Below, one piece after another: positions 20,644 through 29,008 of a stretch of DNA of 37,198 nucleotides. The stretch covers positions 1 to 37,198 of the forward strand of contig JABMNV010000259.1 of assembly GCA_013203475.1 (NCBI GenBank). Reading direction: 5' to 3'. The first letter of the stretch is position 1, and each line of letters begins with the position of its first letter. The notes below the pieces were generated by a model. That model was not told the origin of the DNA, did no database searches, and saw only the letters and a program-made list of their open reading frames with translations. Source of the DNA: Acidobacteriota bacterium. Lineage in GTDB: Bacteria; Acidobacteriota; Vicinamibacteria; Vicinamibacterales; SCN-69-37. The translations under genes were made by a program, and so were the position numbers.

Positions 20644-20850
20644 ATGAGCTTGGTCAGATTGTTAGGGTTCACGACGCTGACCTGTGGGTGCGTCACCGGT
20701 CGGTATCGGGACATCGGTTCCAACCGGGAAGTCACCTACATCGAGGAGAAAGGCACAGAGTGTGCGTCCTCGGGCCACGCCAGGAATCAACCCGTGAGCG
20801 CCGAAAGAGTCGCGCATGGATTTGCTCCCGCCGTGGCGGTTCGCGCGTAA
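20644..20850 (+). CDS. Small (68 aa) protein with CxC motif, function unknown
   Basis: Near-consensus SD 'AAGGAGG' 8 nt before ATG; 'MSLVRLLGFTTLTCGCVTGRYRDIGSNREVTYIEEKGTECASSGHARNQPVSAERVAHG'. Confidence 0.5.
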   Translation: MSLVRLLGFTTLTCGCVTGRYRDIGSNREVTYIEEKGTECASSGHARNQPVSAERVAHGFAPAVAVRA

Positions 20851-20905
20851 TAGTTTCGCCGGGGTACTGTACTTCTTGCCCTGAACAGCCGAGAAGCCTT
20901 GTTAT

Positions 20906-21901
20906 ATGGCTCTCGCGCTTCGCTCCACACGCCCGGTCAGGCCCGCGACATCGCGCGCCAGACCGACATCCGGATCCAACCGCCCCGTCACGCTGCCAGG
21001 CTCACGCCTGGGTCCCAAGCCGGTCTCGCGAAGCTTGGCCAGCCAACGCCGCCCTCGATACGAATTCCAGATCGGGCGCTCAACATTCCGCTTCTACCAC
21101 GGTGACTGTCTCTCGGTGTTGCCGGCGCTTGAACGTGGCTCCATCGACGCCATCGTGACGTCGCCGCCATACAACATCGGCATCAAATACCGCACGTACG
21201 AGGATGACTTGCCGCGCGGCGAGTACCTTGCCTGGACCGACCAATGGCTCCGTGCCGCCTCCCGGGTGTGCAGACCCCAGGCATCACTGTTCCTGAATGT
21301 CGGAGCCAAACCCACAGACCCGTGGATCCCTTTGGAAGTAGCCCAGGTGGCGCGCCACTGTTTCAAGCTGCAAAACACCATTCATTGGGTTAAGTCGATC
21401 GCCATCGACCGCGAGTCAACCAGCGGTGCCCTGGGACTCGAGCGAGATGTCGCGGTGGGCCACTACAAACCCATCAATAGCGAACGCTTTGTGAACGACT
21501 GCCACGAATTCATCTTCCATTTCACGCCGACGGGGCGCACGCCTCTCGATCGCCGCGCGGTTGGAGTGCCGTATCAGGACAAATCGAATGCCGCTCGGTG
21601 GGCCACCGGCGGCGACGGCAAGCGCTGCCGCGGCAACACGTGGTTCATTCCGTACGAGACCATCCAGAGCCGCGATCGCGACCGTCCGCACCCGGCCTCC
21701 TTCCCCGCCAAGATCCCGGAGCAGTGCTTCCGCCTCCACGGTCTCTCACGGCTCACCACCGTGCTCGACCCCTTCCTGGGCCTGGGCAATACGGCCATCG
21801 CCGCCGGCCGTCTTGGCCTGAACTTTGTCGGGGTTGAGCTCGATGAGCACTATCTGGCCGAGGCCGTCTCGCGGGTCAAAGAGGCGCTCGACCCGAAATA
21901 G
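20906..21901 (+). CDS. DNA methyltransferase, N4-cytosine/N6-adenine, motif order IV then I (beta class-like)
   Basis: Motif IV 'AIVTSPPYNIGIKY' near N terminus and motif I-like 'VLDPFLGLGNTAIAAGRLGLNFVGVELDEHYLAEA' near C terminus; true start may be ~150 nt downstream of the ORF start (conserved part begins near 'YEFQIGRSTFRFYHGDCL'). Confidence 0.88.
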   Translation: MALALRSTRPVRPATSRARPTSGSNRPVTLPGSRLGPKPVSRSLASQRRPRYEFQIGRSTFRFYHGDCLSVLPALERGSIDAIVTSPPYNIGIKYRTYEDDLPRGEYLAWTDQWLRAASRVCRPQASLFLNVGAKPTDPWIPLEVAQVARHCFKLQNTIHWVKSIAIDRESTSGALGLERDVAVGHYKPINSERFVNDCHEFIFHFTPTGRTPLDRRAVGVPYQDKSNAARWATGGDGKRCRGNTWFIPYETIQSRDRDRPHPASFPAKIPEQCFRLHGLSRLTTVLDPFLGLGNTAIAAGRLGLNFVGVELDEHYLAEAVSRVKEALDPK

Positions 21902-21931
21902 AACGGGCGCGACCTCCAACCCCAAAAAAAG

Positions 21932-21970
21932 AACGGCCCGGCCAGCGAACGCTGACCGGGCCGTTTGTGT
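21932..21970. terminator. Rho-independent, probably bidirectional terminator between convergent methyltransferase and TonB-receptor genes
   Basis: AAAAAAAG-AACGGCCCGG(C)CAGC-GAAC-GCTG(A)CCGGGCCGTT-TGTGTG: 10-bp plus 4-bp stem with A-tract upstream and T-rich tail downstream. Confidence 0.85.
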
Positions 21971-21989
21971 GTGCGAGCCGCCTACGGTC

Positions 21990-24900
21990 TTAGAACCGGA
22001 GTCGGCCGCCGAGTTGCATCTGCCACCGCGAGCGGAGGTCGTCCCGGTTGTACCGCCGGAACGACGACCCTGTCAGGAAGCCGATGTTGTAGTTGGTGAT
22101 CTGCCCACCGGACACCGTCGCGGTCACGGGTGAGATGGAGTTGAACGTGGCGTACTGCTGAATGCCCTTCCCGGAATCAATCAGGTTGAGCACATTCAGG
22201 ATGTCGAGCGTGATTTCAGCCTTCACCCGCTGGAACGGCAGGGCCACGTTCAGGCGGAAGTCGAGCTGATTGCTCCAGGGCGCGCGGCACACGTTGCGGG
22301 GAATGATCTGCCCGATGTATTCGGCGAGGCAGCCCCCGTCCTCCTGGAGGAAGTTCGTCAGATCCTGATACGTGCCACCGGTGAACGACACCTCGCTCGC
22401 GCTCGCTGGAATGTAGAGCAGGTCGCTCGTACGGCCATCACCGTTCACGTCATTGAAAAACCGAAGGGTGTAGGGGCGCCCCGACTGTCCCGAGTAGTAC
22501 ATCGACGCAGTCGCGGTCGAACCTCCGAACAGGCCGAACTGGTACGACGAAGACATCGTGATCCGGTGTCCCGGGTCATAGACCGACGTCGAGAGCGGCA
22601 AGTTGTTCGCGTCCCCCGGAGTCAAGGCGTTGCCCCAGTTTGACGCGGCCTGACTCGACGTGCCGTCCGTGATGCTCTTGGACTGGCCGTAGAGATAAGA
22701 CGCGTTGAGGAACCACCCATTGCTGAAGGGACGACGGACCTCGACCAGTCCGCTCCACGTGGAACCCTCACTCGAATTCGAGAGCAGAATCACGTCGCTG
22801 AACGACGAGTCCTTGGAACCAAAGTAGGGACGGTTACCCAGCGTCTGCGTGCCTGTCTGCACTTTGTTCAGGTTCTGATATCGGATGTCCTCAATGTTCC
22901 GCGTGAAGAGGAACTCGGTAGATCCCACCAAGCCCCAGGGCAAGTTGGTGTCATATGCCAGGTTGCCGCGCAGCAGTGTCGGGTACTTGTAGTCCGGATC
23001 AATCAGGTCGATCTCGTTCGTGAACCCACGACCAAACGCACCCGTCACCGTCGTCGGCTGCGCGAGCGCATTCGCCACGAACGGAATCTGGTTGGCGTTG
23101 TTGTTCGAGGCGCCTATCCGCTGGAACTCAAGGCCCGTGTTGCTGTACTGGTTCGACAGCCACACGTACGGTGTGCGGCCCGAGAACATGCCAATGCCGC
23201 CTCGGATCTGCTTTTCGCCGTCGGAGTTGAGATCCCAGTTGAAACCAACACGGGGCGAATACCGTACGCCACCGGGCGTGGTGTCGGTGGAGTACCCGAA
23301 GTTGGCCTGCGCAGCCGGATTGGCGCTAGGCGTGTCCGGGAAGCTGGGCACATCAATTCGCATGCCCAGAGTCAGCGTCACATTCGGACGCCACCGGAAC
23401 TGGTCCCCGACGTACAGGCCCATCGTGCGCACACCGAACTCGGCGGCGCTCTTGGACGGGTTCACGGCATAGCTATAATCAAACTGCTGCGCCAGCCCCT
23501 GGTCGAACTTGTCGAGCGAGTTGAACGTGTAGGTGCCGAAGTTGTCGCGGATGAACAGGTTCCGGAAATCGAAGAACTCGTTGTGCGTGCCAACCGTGAT
23601 CGTGTGGCTGCCCTTGAGCCACGTGAAGTCATCGTGAATCTCGATGATGTTCTGGTCCAGTTCGTTTGCCGTTGAGAAGTTCTCTCGACCCACGGTGATC
23701 TGCAGCGAACTGGGCAGACGCACCGTCACGCGCGGAAACGGCGTCGTCTCGGTCGGCTGTGCGCCGCGTCGATCCCGCACGCGCGTGTAGGCCACGCGCA
23801 GCTCGTTCACAGCACTGCCGAACGTCGAGTTCAACTGCGCAACCGTGCCATTGGTGGTCGACCGGAAGCGGTAGCCCCCATCTGGCGTGATGTAGCGCGT
23901 CTCGCTCGGGAACGCAATGTCGTTGAGCCCCTTGACGTAGTTGTGACGGAGCGTGAGCCGACTGTTATTCGACAAATTGACATCAATCTTGCCAAGAAAT
24001 TTGTTCGAGTCAGTGGTTCGGCTGAACTCGTCCTTCGCCCCTGGCACGGTGTAGTTGTACTTGCTCTGCAGGATGCTGAAGAAACGATCGACGTCCGCTG
24101 TCGTGCCGCGAAATTCCTGCGCACAGCCCGTGATGCAGAATCCGGTCGGCGTCAACTTACGCCCCCAGTCGGCGTTCGCAAAGAAAAACGCTTTGTTCTC
24201 GACGAGCCGTCCGCCCACGCTGAAGCCGAGCTGCTTATCGCTGAAGTTCGAAATGGGCGTCTTCGAAATGCCGTCGCCGACCCAGCTCTGATTCCGTCCA
24301 AAGTAGAATGCCGTGCCGCTCAGTTGGTTCGTGCCGCTCTTGGTGATGGCGTTGATGCCGCCACCGGAGAAGCCCCCCTGCCTCACGTCATACGGCGAGA
24401 CGACCAGCTGAATCTGCGCGATGGCGTCGAGACTGACCGGTTGCGTTTCCGTCTGACCACCAGGCGTGCCCGTGTTGGCCAAACCGAACAAGTCGTTGTT
24501 GACCGCGCCGTCAATCTGGATGCTGTTGTACCGCTCGTTACGACCCGCCACCGAAATTCCGGCCACGCCGTTGTTGGTGGCGATCGCGCTGAAGTAAGGG
24601 TTCGTGCGCACCACGTCTGTGAGGCTGCGCGAAATGGTTGGCAGTGACTCTTTGATGTCGCTGGAGATGTTCCCACCCGCGCCCGCGCGCAACGTGTCAA
24701 TCGCCGGCGTTTCGGCCGTCACCGTCACCGTTTCGCTGACACTGCTCAGGTCCAACTTGAACACCAGCGAGCGTTCCTCGCCGAGATTCACGATGAGATT
24801 GGCCTGTTCGTTCGCGCGGAAACCAGACATGGTCACGGTCACCGTGTACGGCCCGCCAGCCTGCACATTCAACAGCGTGAAACGGCCATCGGCCGCAACG

Positions 24901-25097
24901 ACGCCTTCGTAGGTCGTGCCCGTCGGCCGGTGCACGGCCACGACGGTCGCCCCCGGCAGTACCCCGCCTTGGGAGTCGACCACCGAGCCAGACAGCACGC
25001 CAGTGGTGACGGTCTGCGCGGTGGCAGGTGCCGACACGACCAGCGCTGCGCACAGCACAAAGCTGAGAAACAGCGTCGTCTTACTTACAAGCTTCAT
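21990..25097 (-). CDS. TonB-dependent receptor-like outer membrane protein with N-terminal carboxypeptidase-regulatory-like domain
   Basis: Signal peptide; 'GVLSGSVVDSQGGVLPGATVVAVHRPTGTTYEGVVAADGRFTLLNVQAGGPYTVTV'; plug-like 'RSLTDVVRTNPYFSAIATNNGVAGISVAGRNERYNSIQIDGAVNNDLFGL'; long beta-barrel ending in aromatic '...LGGRLRF'. Confidence 0.9.
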   Translation of the reverse strand: MKLVSKTTLFLSFVLCAALVVSAPATAQTVTTGVLSGSVVDSQGGVLPGATVVAVHRPTGTTYEGVVAADGRFTLLNVQAGGPYTVTVTMSGFRANEQANLIVNLGEERSLVFKLDLSSVSETVTVTAETPAIDTLRAGAGGNISSDIKESLPTISRSLTDVVRTNPYFSAIATNNGVAGISVAGRNERYNSIQIDGAVNNDLFGLANTGTPGGQTETQPVSLDAIAQIQLVVSPYDVRQGGFSGGGINAITKSGTNQLSGTAFYFGRNQSWVGDGISKTPISNFSDKQLGFSVGGRLVENKAFFFANADWGRKLTPTGFCITGCAQEFRGTTADVDRFFSILQSKYNYTVPGAKDEFSRTTDSNKFLGKIDVNLSNNSRLTLRHNYVKGLNDIAFPSETRYITPDGGYRFRSTTNGTVAQLNSTFGSAVNELRVAYTRVRDRRGAQPTETTPFPRVTVRLPSSLQITVGRENFSTANELDQNIIEIHDDFTWLKGSHTITVGTHNEFFDFRNLFIRDNFGTYTFNSLDKFDQGLAQQFDYSYAVNPSKSAAEFGVRTMGLYVGDQFRWRPNVTLTLGMRIDVPSFPDTPSANPAAQANFGYSTDTTPGGVRYSPRVGFNWDLNSDGEKQIRGGIGMFSGRTPYVWLSNQYSNTGLEFQRIGASNNNANQIPFVANALAQPTTVTGAFGRGFTNEIDLIDPDYKYPTLLRGNLAYDTNLPWGLVGSTEFLFTRNIEDIRYQNLNKVQTGTQTLGNRPYFGSKDSSFSDVILLSNSSEGSTWSGLVEVRRPFSNGWFLNASYLYGQSKSITDGTSSQAASNWGNALTPGDANNLPLSTSVYDPGHRITMSSSYQFGLFGGSTATASMYYSGQSGRPYTLRFFNDVNGDGRTSDLLYIPASASEVSFTGGTYQDLTNFLQEDGGCLAEYIGQIIPRNVCRAPWSNQLDFRLNVALPFQRVKAEITLDILNVLNLIDSGKGIQQYATFNSISPVTATVSGGQITNYNIGFLTGSSFRRYNRDDLRSRWQMQLGGRLRF

Positions 25098-25283
25098 TCC
25101 TAGTCTCCAGTTCCAAATATTAAGAAGTCCAAGTCAACCGTTCCCACACGCAGAACAACGGCAAACGCGACACCGCGCTTCGACGAAATACGAGAAAGTT
25201 ATGAATCGTATCGAACCACGTTGCAACCGCCGAAGCTACGGAAACATCAGATCACAAATCAGGGTGAATCCTGCCCGATCAAA

Positions 25284-25313
25284 CAGGTCCGAGTATAGCG
25301 CGGCTAGGACCTG
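25284..25313 (-). terminator. Nested inverted repeat downstream of the VWA gene; candidate weak terminator or operator
   Basis: CAGGTCC-gagta-TAGC-gcg-GCTA-GGACCTG (7 bp and 4 bp arms); in the minus direction it is followed by TTTGATC. Confidence 0.4.
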
Positions 25314-25344
25314 ACCAGATTACGAACAGGTTAATTCTGAGGCG

Positions 25345-26712
25345 TCAGCGGTCCTTCTTCTGAAACGGAAGTGTCCACTGGGAACGATGGGTCACGTCCA
25401 CGTCGTCCCGGCCCACTTTGACCTCGATTTTCCGCACGCGGCGCAAGGGGTCCGGATTCGAAGAGTAGTACCGAAGGATGTAATAGTCGCTGGTTTCCGA
25501 GTCAATCCGCTCCAACCCGCGCTTGAAATCGTTGGAATTGCAGATGCAGAACCCGCCGGTCAGGTCGGCGATGGTCCGAAGCGAGTCTACAGAAGTCGTG
25601 ATGTGGGTGCGCCACTCCCGGCTGCTCAAGCTCTGGTTGATATCGGGGCCGGCCACCAGACCACGCGGGTCAATCGTATAAAACGTGGCGTTTGCACGAT
25701 TGGCTGCGCGGGTCAACTCGGCCAACTCCGACACCAGGTCGGCCACGGCGAACGCCTGCGTGCCTCTCTCAAACGGATTGTCTCCGGCCGCAATGCTGCC
25801 GCCGTTGGTCTCGACCGAGGAGTTGATGCCAAGCCCCTCCTGATCGTCTCGAAGCGGCCTGGAATACTTGTCCTGCTCCTGCTTCCACCGCGACTCGGTG
25901 AACGGGTTAAAGTCGTAGCCTGAACTCAAATACACAAACGCCTTCCGGCGATTGTTAATCGACTCCATCTGCTTGAGCAGATCGTAGGCCGTCGAAAACG
26001 CAACGTGCACCCGGTGGCGTAACTCCAGCGGTCCAGACGAGGACGCTGGCGCCAATAAAATGTCCTCCGGAGACATCCCGGATCCCATCACCTTCTTGAT
26101 GGACTCGGTCAGACGACTGCGGTCATACGTCGGATTCACTTCGATGGACGACGGGCCGGTCGACACGACCGCGAACAAGTCGCCGTCGTGTACGAGCGTG
26201 TTCGTGATCTGTGTGAGCAGATTACGAACCCTCGGCGAGTCTCCCGCCTGCAAGTGCAGGTCATCAATAAAAATAATGAACACGCGCCCGGCCACGTCCG
26301 CCACGGGGCGAGAGGGGGGCAGAATCATGCCGTTCGGCGCCATCAAAGCAGCAGGCGCCTCAGCCGAAAGTTGCCGACCGCCGTAAATCAGATGTGGCTC
26401 AAGAATCTCCTGGGGCACGCCATCTTCGAGCACCACAAACTCATCTCGACGCAAGTCTGGAAGAAACTGCCCGCGCTTGTCTCGGACGATGACATCCAGA
26501 GTGACCAGGTCAACTTGGCTGACGAACGTTGGCCTCTGCGTCTGCTGGGCCGGCTGGGGCGGCTGCTGCCCCCTGACCGTCACGGTCACCAGCAGGGCGA
26601 CCATCACCAGACCGATCGGGGCCAGAACTCTCCGGAACAGTCGTGACCGGCGGGGCCACCGCAGGCTCAGGAACGGCGACTTCAGCGTGTGTTGTTCTCT
26701 CATCGGATTCAT
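25345..26712 (-). CDS. VWA-domain protein, acidobacterial 'VWFA-related' type
   Basis: 'FVSQVDLVTLDVIVRDKRGQFLPDLRRDEFVVLEDGVPQEI', 'VFIIFIDDLHLQAGDSPRVRNLLTQI', 'RKAFVYLSSGYDFNPF'; N-terminal TM/signal; C-terminal 'YYILRYYSSNPDPLRRVRKIEVKV'. Confidence 0.85.
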   Translation of the reverse strand: MNPMREQHTLKSPFLSLRWPRRSRLFRRVLAPIGLVMVALLVTVTVRGQQPPQPAQQTQRPTFVSQVDLVTLDVIVRDKRGQFLPDLRRDEFVVLEDGVPQEILEPHLIYGGRQLSAEAPAALMAPNGMILPPSRPVADVAGRVFIIFIDDLHLQAGDSPRVRNLLTQITNTLVHDGDLFAVVSTGPSSIEVNPTYDRSRLTESIKKVMGSGMSPEDILLAPASSSGPLELRHRVHVAFSTAYDLLKQMESINNRRKAFVYLSSGYDFNPFTESRWKQEQDKYSRPLRDDQEGLGINSSVETNGGSIAAGDNPFERGTQAFAVADLVSELAELTRAANRANATFYTIDPRGLVAGPDINQSLSSREWRTHITTSVDSLRTIADLTGGFCICNSNDFKRGLERIDSETSDYYILRYYSSNPDPLRRVRKIEVKVGRDDVDVTHRSQWTLPFQKKDR

Positions 26713-27307
26713 TTCGCTCTCCGATTATGACATCGCTCGGCGGCAACTGGTCTTTTCCATCTTTTCCGCCTCGGCGTCCGCGGCGACGCCTGGGTAATTC
26801 GCCGGTGATGGCATCCCACTGCGCGTCAACCTTGGATTGTGCCGCCCGAACGGCGGTCTCGTCGGTCCAAGTGTCGGGATTGGTGCCCGCCAGCGCCTCG
26901 AGAAGCCGATCTCGTTCTTCTGGCGTCCTCCCTCGCCGTGCGATGCGATGGTTCAGTTCCGCATACCGCGCGCGGAGCCGGGTGGCCTCAATCGCCCCAA
27001 GCGTCCGCCCCAGCAGAGAACCATCCTCGACGACGACGGGTGGCCGCGCTTCTCTGGCCGCCCGTTCGCTGCGCGCCGCGCGCTGCCGTGGCCCACGCTC
27101 GCGCGGATCAGGCCTGGGCGGCGGCGGCATCGGTTCGCGCAGGAGCCCGACCCAGTCGAACGTCAAATCAGGGTGGGTGTGCTCCAAGGCCTCCCGCACC
27201 TCTGCGTCCAGTGATGTTCGGCCCATCGGCACGCCCGATGGCGACCGAAACATGTAGAGGACGCGCGCACGCGCACTGCCCTGCCCCTGGCGGTAGGCGT
27301 GCATCAC
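26510..27307 (-). CDS. Hypothetical protein with disordered P/R-rich centre; probably starts upstream of the called ATG
   Basis: ORF with 'HAYRQGQGSARARVLYMFRSPSGVPMGRTSLDAEVREALEHTHPDLTFDWVGLLREP'; C-terminal ~65 codons overlap the VWA gene start in another frame. Confidence 0.55.
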   Translation of the reverse strand: MMHAYRQGQGSARARVLYMFRSPSGVPMGRTSLDAEVREALEHTHPDLTFDWVGLLREPMPPPPRPDPRERGPRQRAARSERAAREARPPVVVEDGSLLGRTLGAIEATRLRARYAELNHRIARRGRTPEERDRLLEALAGTNPDTWTDETAVRAAQSKVDAQWDAITGELPRRRRGRRGGKDGKDQLPPSDVIIGERNESDERTTHAEVAVPEPAVAPPVTTVPESSGPDRSGDGRPAGDRDGQGAAAAPAGPADAEANVRQPS

Positions 27308-27361
27308 ATACGTACATTCGTAGCCTCGCTTGTCGCGGGCATACCGAACAAAAGGCAGAAC

Positions 27362-28462
27362 TTACCTCTTTCTGGCGCCGAGCATCTTCGTGGACCGGAC
27401 CTTCGCCGCCGGCCGTCCCTTGGCTACGACCTTCCGGCCGGTCGGCTTCGTCACACGGGTCTTTGGTGACTTGGCTGAGTTAGACGACTTGGTCACCTTG
27501 GCGGCTTTCGCTGGTCTTGTCGACTTGATCGGCTTCGCCCCTTTGGTTGGCTTGGCCACATTGGCGGCTTTAGCCGGCTTGGCGGCCTTGGCCGACTTGG
27601 CGGCTTTGGCCGACTTGGCGGCTTTGGCCCGCTTGGCGGCCTTGGCTGGCTTGGCGGCCTTGGCTGGCTTGGCGGCCTTGGCTGGCTTGGCGGCTTTGGC
27701 CGGCTTGGCGGCCTTGGCTGGCTTGGTGGCTTTAGCCGGTTTGGTGGCCTTGGCTGGCGCGACCGACTTACCGGCCTTGGCCTCGCCAGCGGCTGCCTCG
27801 GCCCTTGCCACACTGGCGGCCTTTTCCACGGCAGCCGCCTGTCGCTTCGACCCGCCCCTGGATGAACGTCGCCTGGCCTCGGCAGCGGCCACCACGGCCT
27901 GGAGTTCACGTTCGAGCTCGACCTGCACAAGCATCCGTTCCACCACCCGGTCGACGGCCTTCTCTGCCTTGACCGTCGCCACCGGTGGAAGCAATTTTGC
28001 TTTGACCGAGGAGGCCTTCGGCGCCCGAGTCACCGCCGTCGGATCATGGAACATCTGGACGAGGTCGAATCCCTCGAACAGGGGCCGATAGGTCCAGATT
28101 TCGCTGATGACCACCTTATTGGCAGCGCAAAAACGCTTGGCCGCATCGACCATCAACACGGGCACGTACAGGTGGAACGGGACCTTCGCGCGACCGAAAT
28201 GCTGCCACTGCGCCAACGCCTCAAGGTTATTGGTTGATTCCCCTGTTTCGACCTCAATCAATCCGGCCACCTTCTTGTCTGACGACAAGAGGACCAGATC
28301 TGGAAAGCGGGTCGTCGCGCCGAATTTGACAGGCGCGGTCTGGTCGTCGCCCACGTTGACAACGACCTCGAACTTCTTTTTCTGATAAAGACCTTGCAAA
28401 AACCGGATGAGCCGGTCATGTTCGGCCTGTTCACGAGCTGGGCGAATATAAATGGGTGACAC
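27362..28462 (-). CDS. Predicted PD-(D/E)XK-like domain protein with histone-H1-like (AKxAKP)n C-terminal tail
   Basis: N-terminal 'ATTRFPDLVLLSSDKKVAGLIEVETGESTNN' (PD...ExE-like core); C-terminal 'AKATKPAKATKPAKAAKPAKAAKP...AKAAKRAKAAKSAKAAKSAKAAKP'. Confidence 0.75.
   Translation of the reverse strand: MSPIYIRPAREQAEHDRLIRFLQGLYQKKKFEVVVNVGDDQTAPVKFGATTRFPDLVLLSSDKKVAGLIEVETGESTNNLEALAQWQHFGRAKVPFHLYVPVLMVDAAKRFCAANKVVISEIWTYRPLFEGFDLVQMFHDPTAVTRAPKASSVKAKLLPPVATVKAEKAVDRVVERMLVQVELERELQAVVAAAEARRRSSRGGSKRQAAAVEKAASVARAEAAAGEAKAGKSVAPAKATKPAKATKPAKAAKPAKAAKPAKAAKPAKAAKPAKAAKRAKAAKSAKAAKSAKAAKPAKAANVAKPTKGAKPIKSTRPAKAAKVTKSSNSAKSPKTRVTKPTGRKVVAKGRPAAKVRSTKMLGARKR
27540..27765. repeat. Imperfect tandem ~18-bp coding repeat encoding AKAAKP-type hexapeptides
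   Basis: Repeated 'gcggccttggctggcttg' variants on the + strand (reverse complement encodes AKxAKP). Confidence 0.9.
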
Positions 28463-28619
28463 GCGGCCTCCGACTCAGTTAGGTCGCACGACAGAGCGAG
28501 CCAACTAACTGCCCGCTTGGCAGGGGTAATGGCCCGTATCCTAACACTAGTCGGCGCTCCATGAACGAAACAACGTCGAAAACGCTTCGAAATCGACGAA
28601 TCGACGTAGAATCGAGCCC

Positions 28620-28994
28620 GTGGCCCACATTCTCATCGTCGATGACGACCAGATCGTGGGCGATACCTTCGCCCGGATGCTCACCCTGTCTGGCCACAAG
28701 GTCACGACCGTCCAGAGCGCCGACGAGGCGCTGGTGGCGAGCACCCTGGAACCTCCCGACGCCCTGATTCTCGACATGCGGATGCCGGGGGTGAGTGGCC
28801 TGGAGTTCCTCCGAATCCTGCGACGCGATGCGCGGCTTCGCGAAACGCCGGTCGGCATTGTCACCGGCGACTACTTTCTGAACGAACCGGTTCTGGCTGA
28901 GATGCGGGCACTCGGCGCCACCGTGCGATACAAGCCGCTGTGGATGGATGACCTCAACGCGCTGGCGCAATCCCTGTTGACTCGGGCCAGCTGA
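28620..28994 (+). CDS. Single-domain response regulator (receiver only)
   Basis: 'HILIVDDDQIVGDTFARML', phospho-acceptor 'DALILDMRMPGVSGLEFL', 'RYKPL'; GTG start; no output domain. Confidence 0.9.
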   Translation: MAHILIVDDDQIVGDTFARMLTLSGHKVTTVQSADEALVASTLEPPDALILDMRMPGVSGLEFLRILRRDARLRETPVGIVTGDYFLNEPVLAEMRALGATVRYKPLWMDDLNALAQSLLTRAS

Positions 28995-29008
28995 TGTTGG
29001 GAGATTTC

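Noticed and set aside
20906-21901. Restriction-modification or defence island around the methyltransferase
   Set aside because: No nuclease, helicase, specificity subunit or other defence gene is visible in the neighbouring ORFs.
23943-24647. 234-aa plus-strand ORF within the TonB-receptor locus
   Set aside because: Antisense to a clearly supported TonB-dependent receptor-like gene.
27540-27765. Repeat block as possible CRISPR or satellite
   Set aside because: Units are contiguous, 18 bp, without spacers and in frame in a coding region.
27330-28091. 253-aa plus-strand ORF with striking LAALAGLAALADL repeats
   Set aside because: Exact antisense of the AKxAKP repeat; the open frame is a by-product of the repeated codons in the minus-strand gene.
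28479-28970. 163-aa minus-strand ORF
   Set aside because: Antisense to the response regulator, no recognisable domain, low-quality composition.
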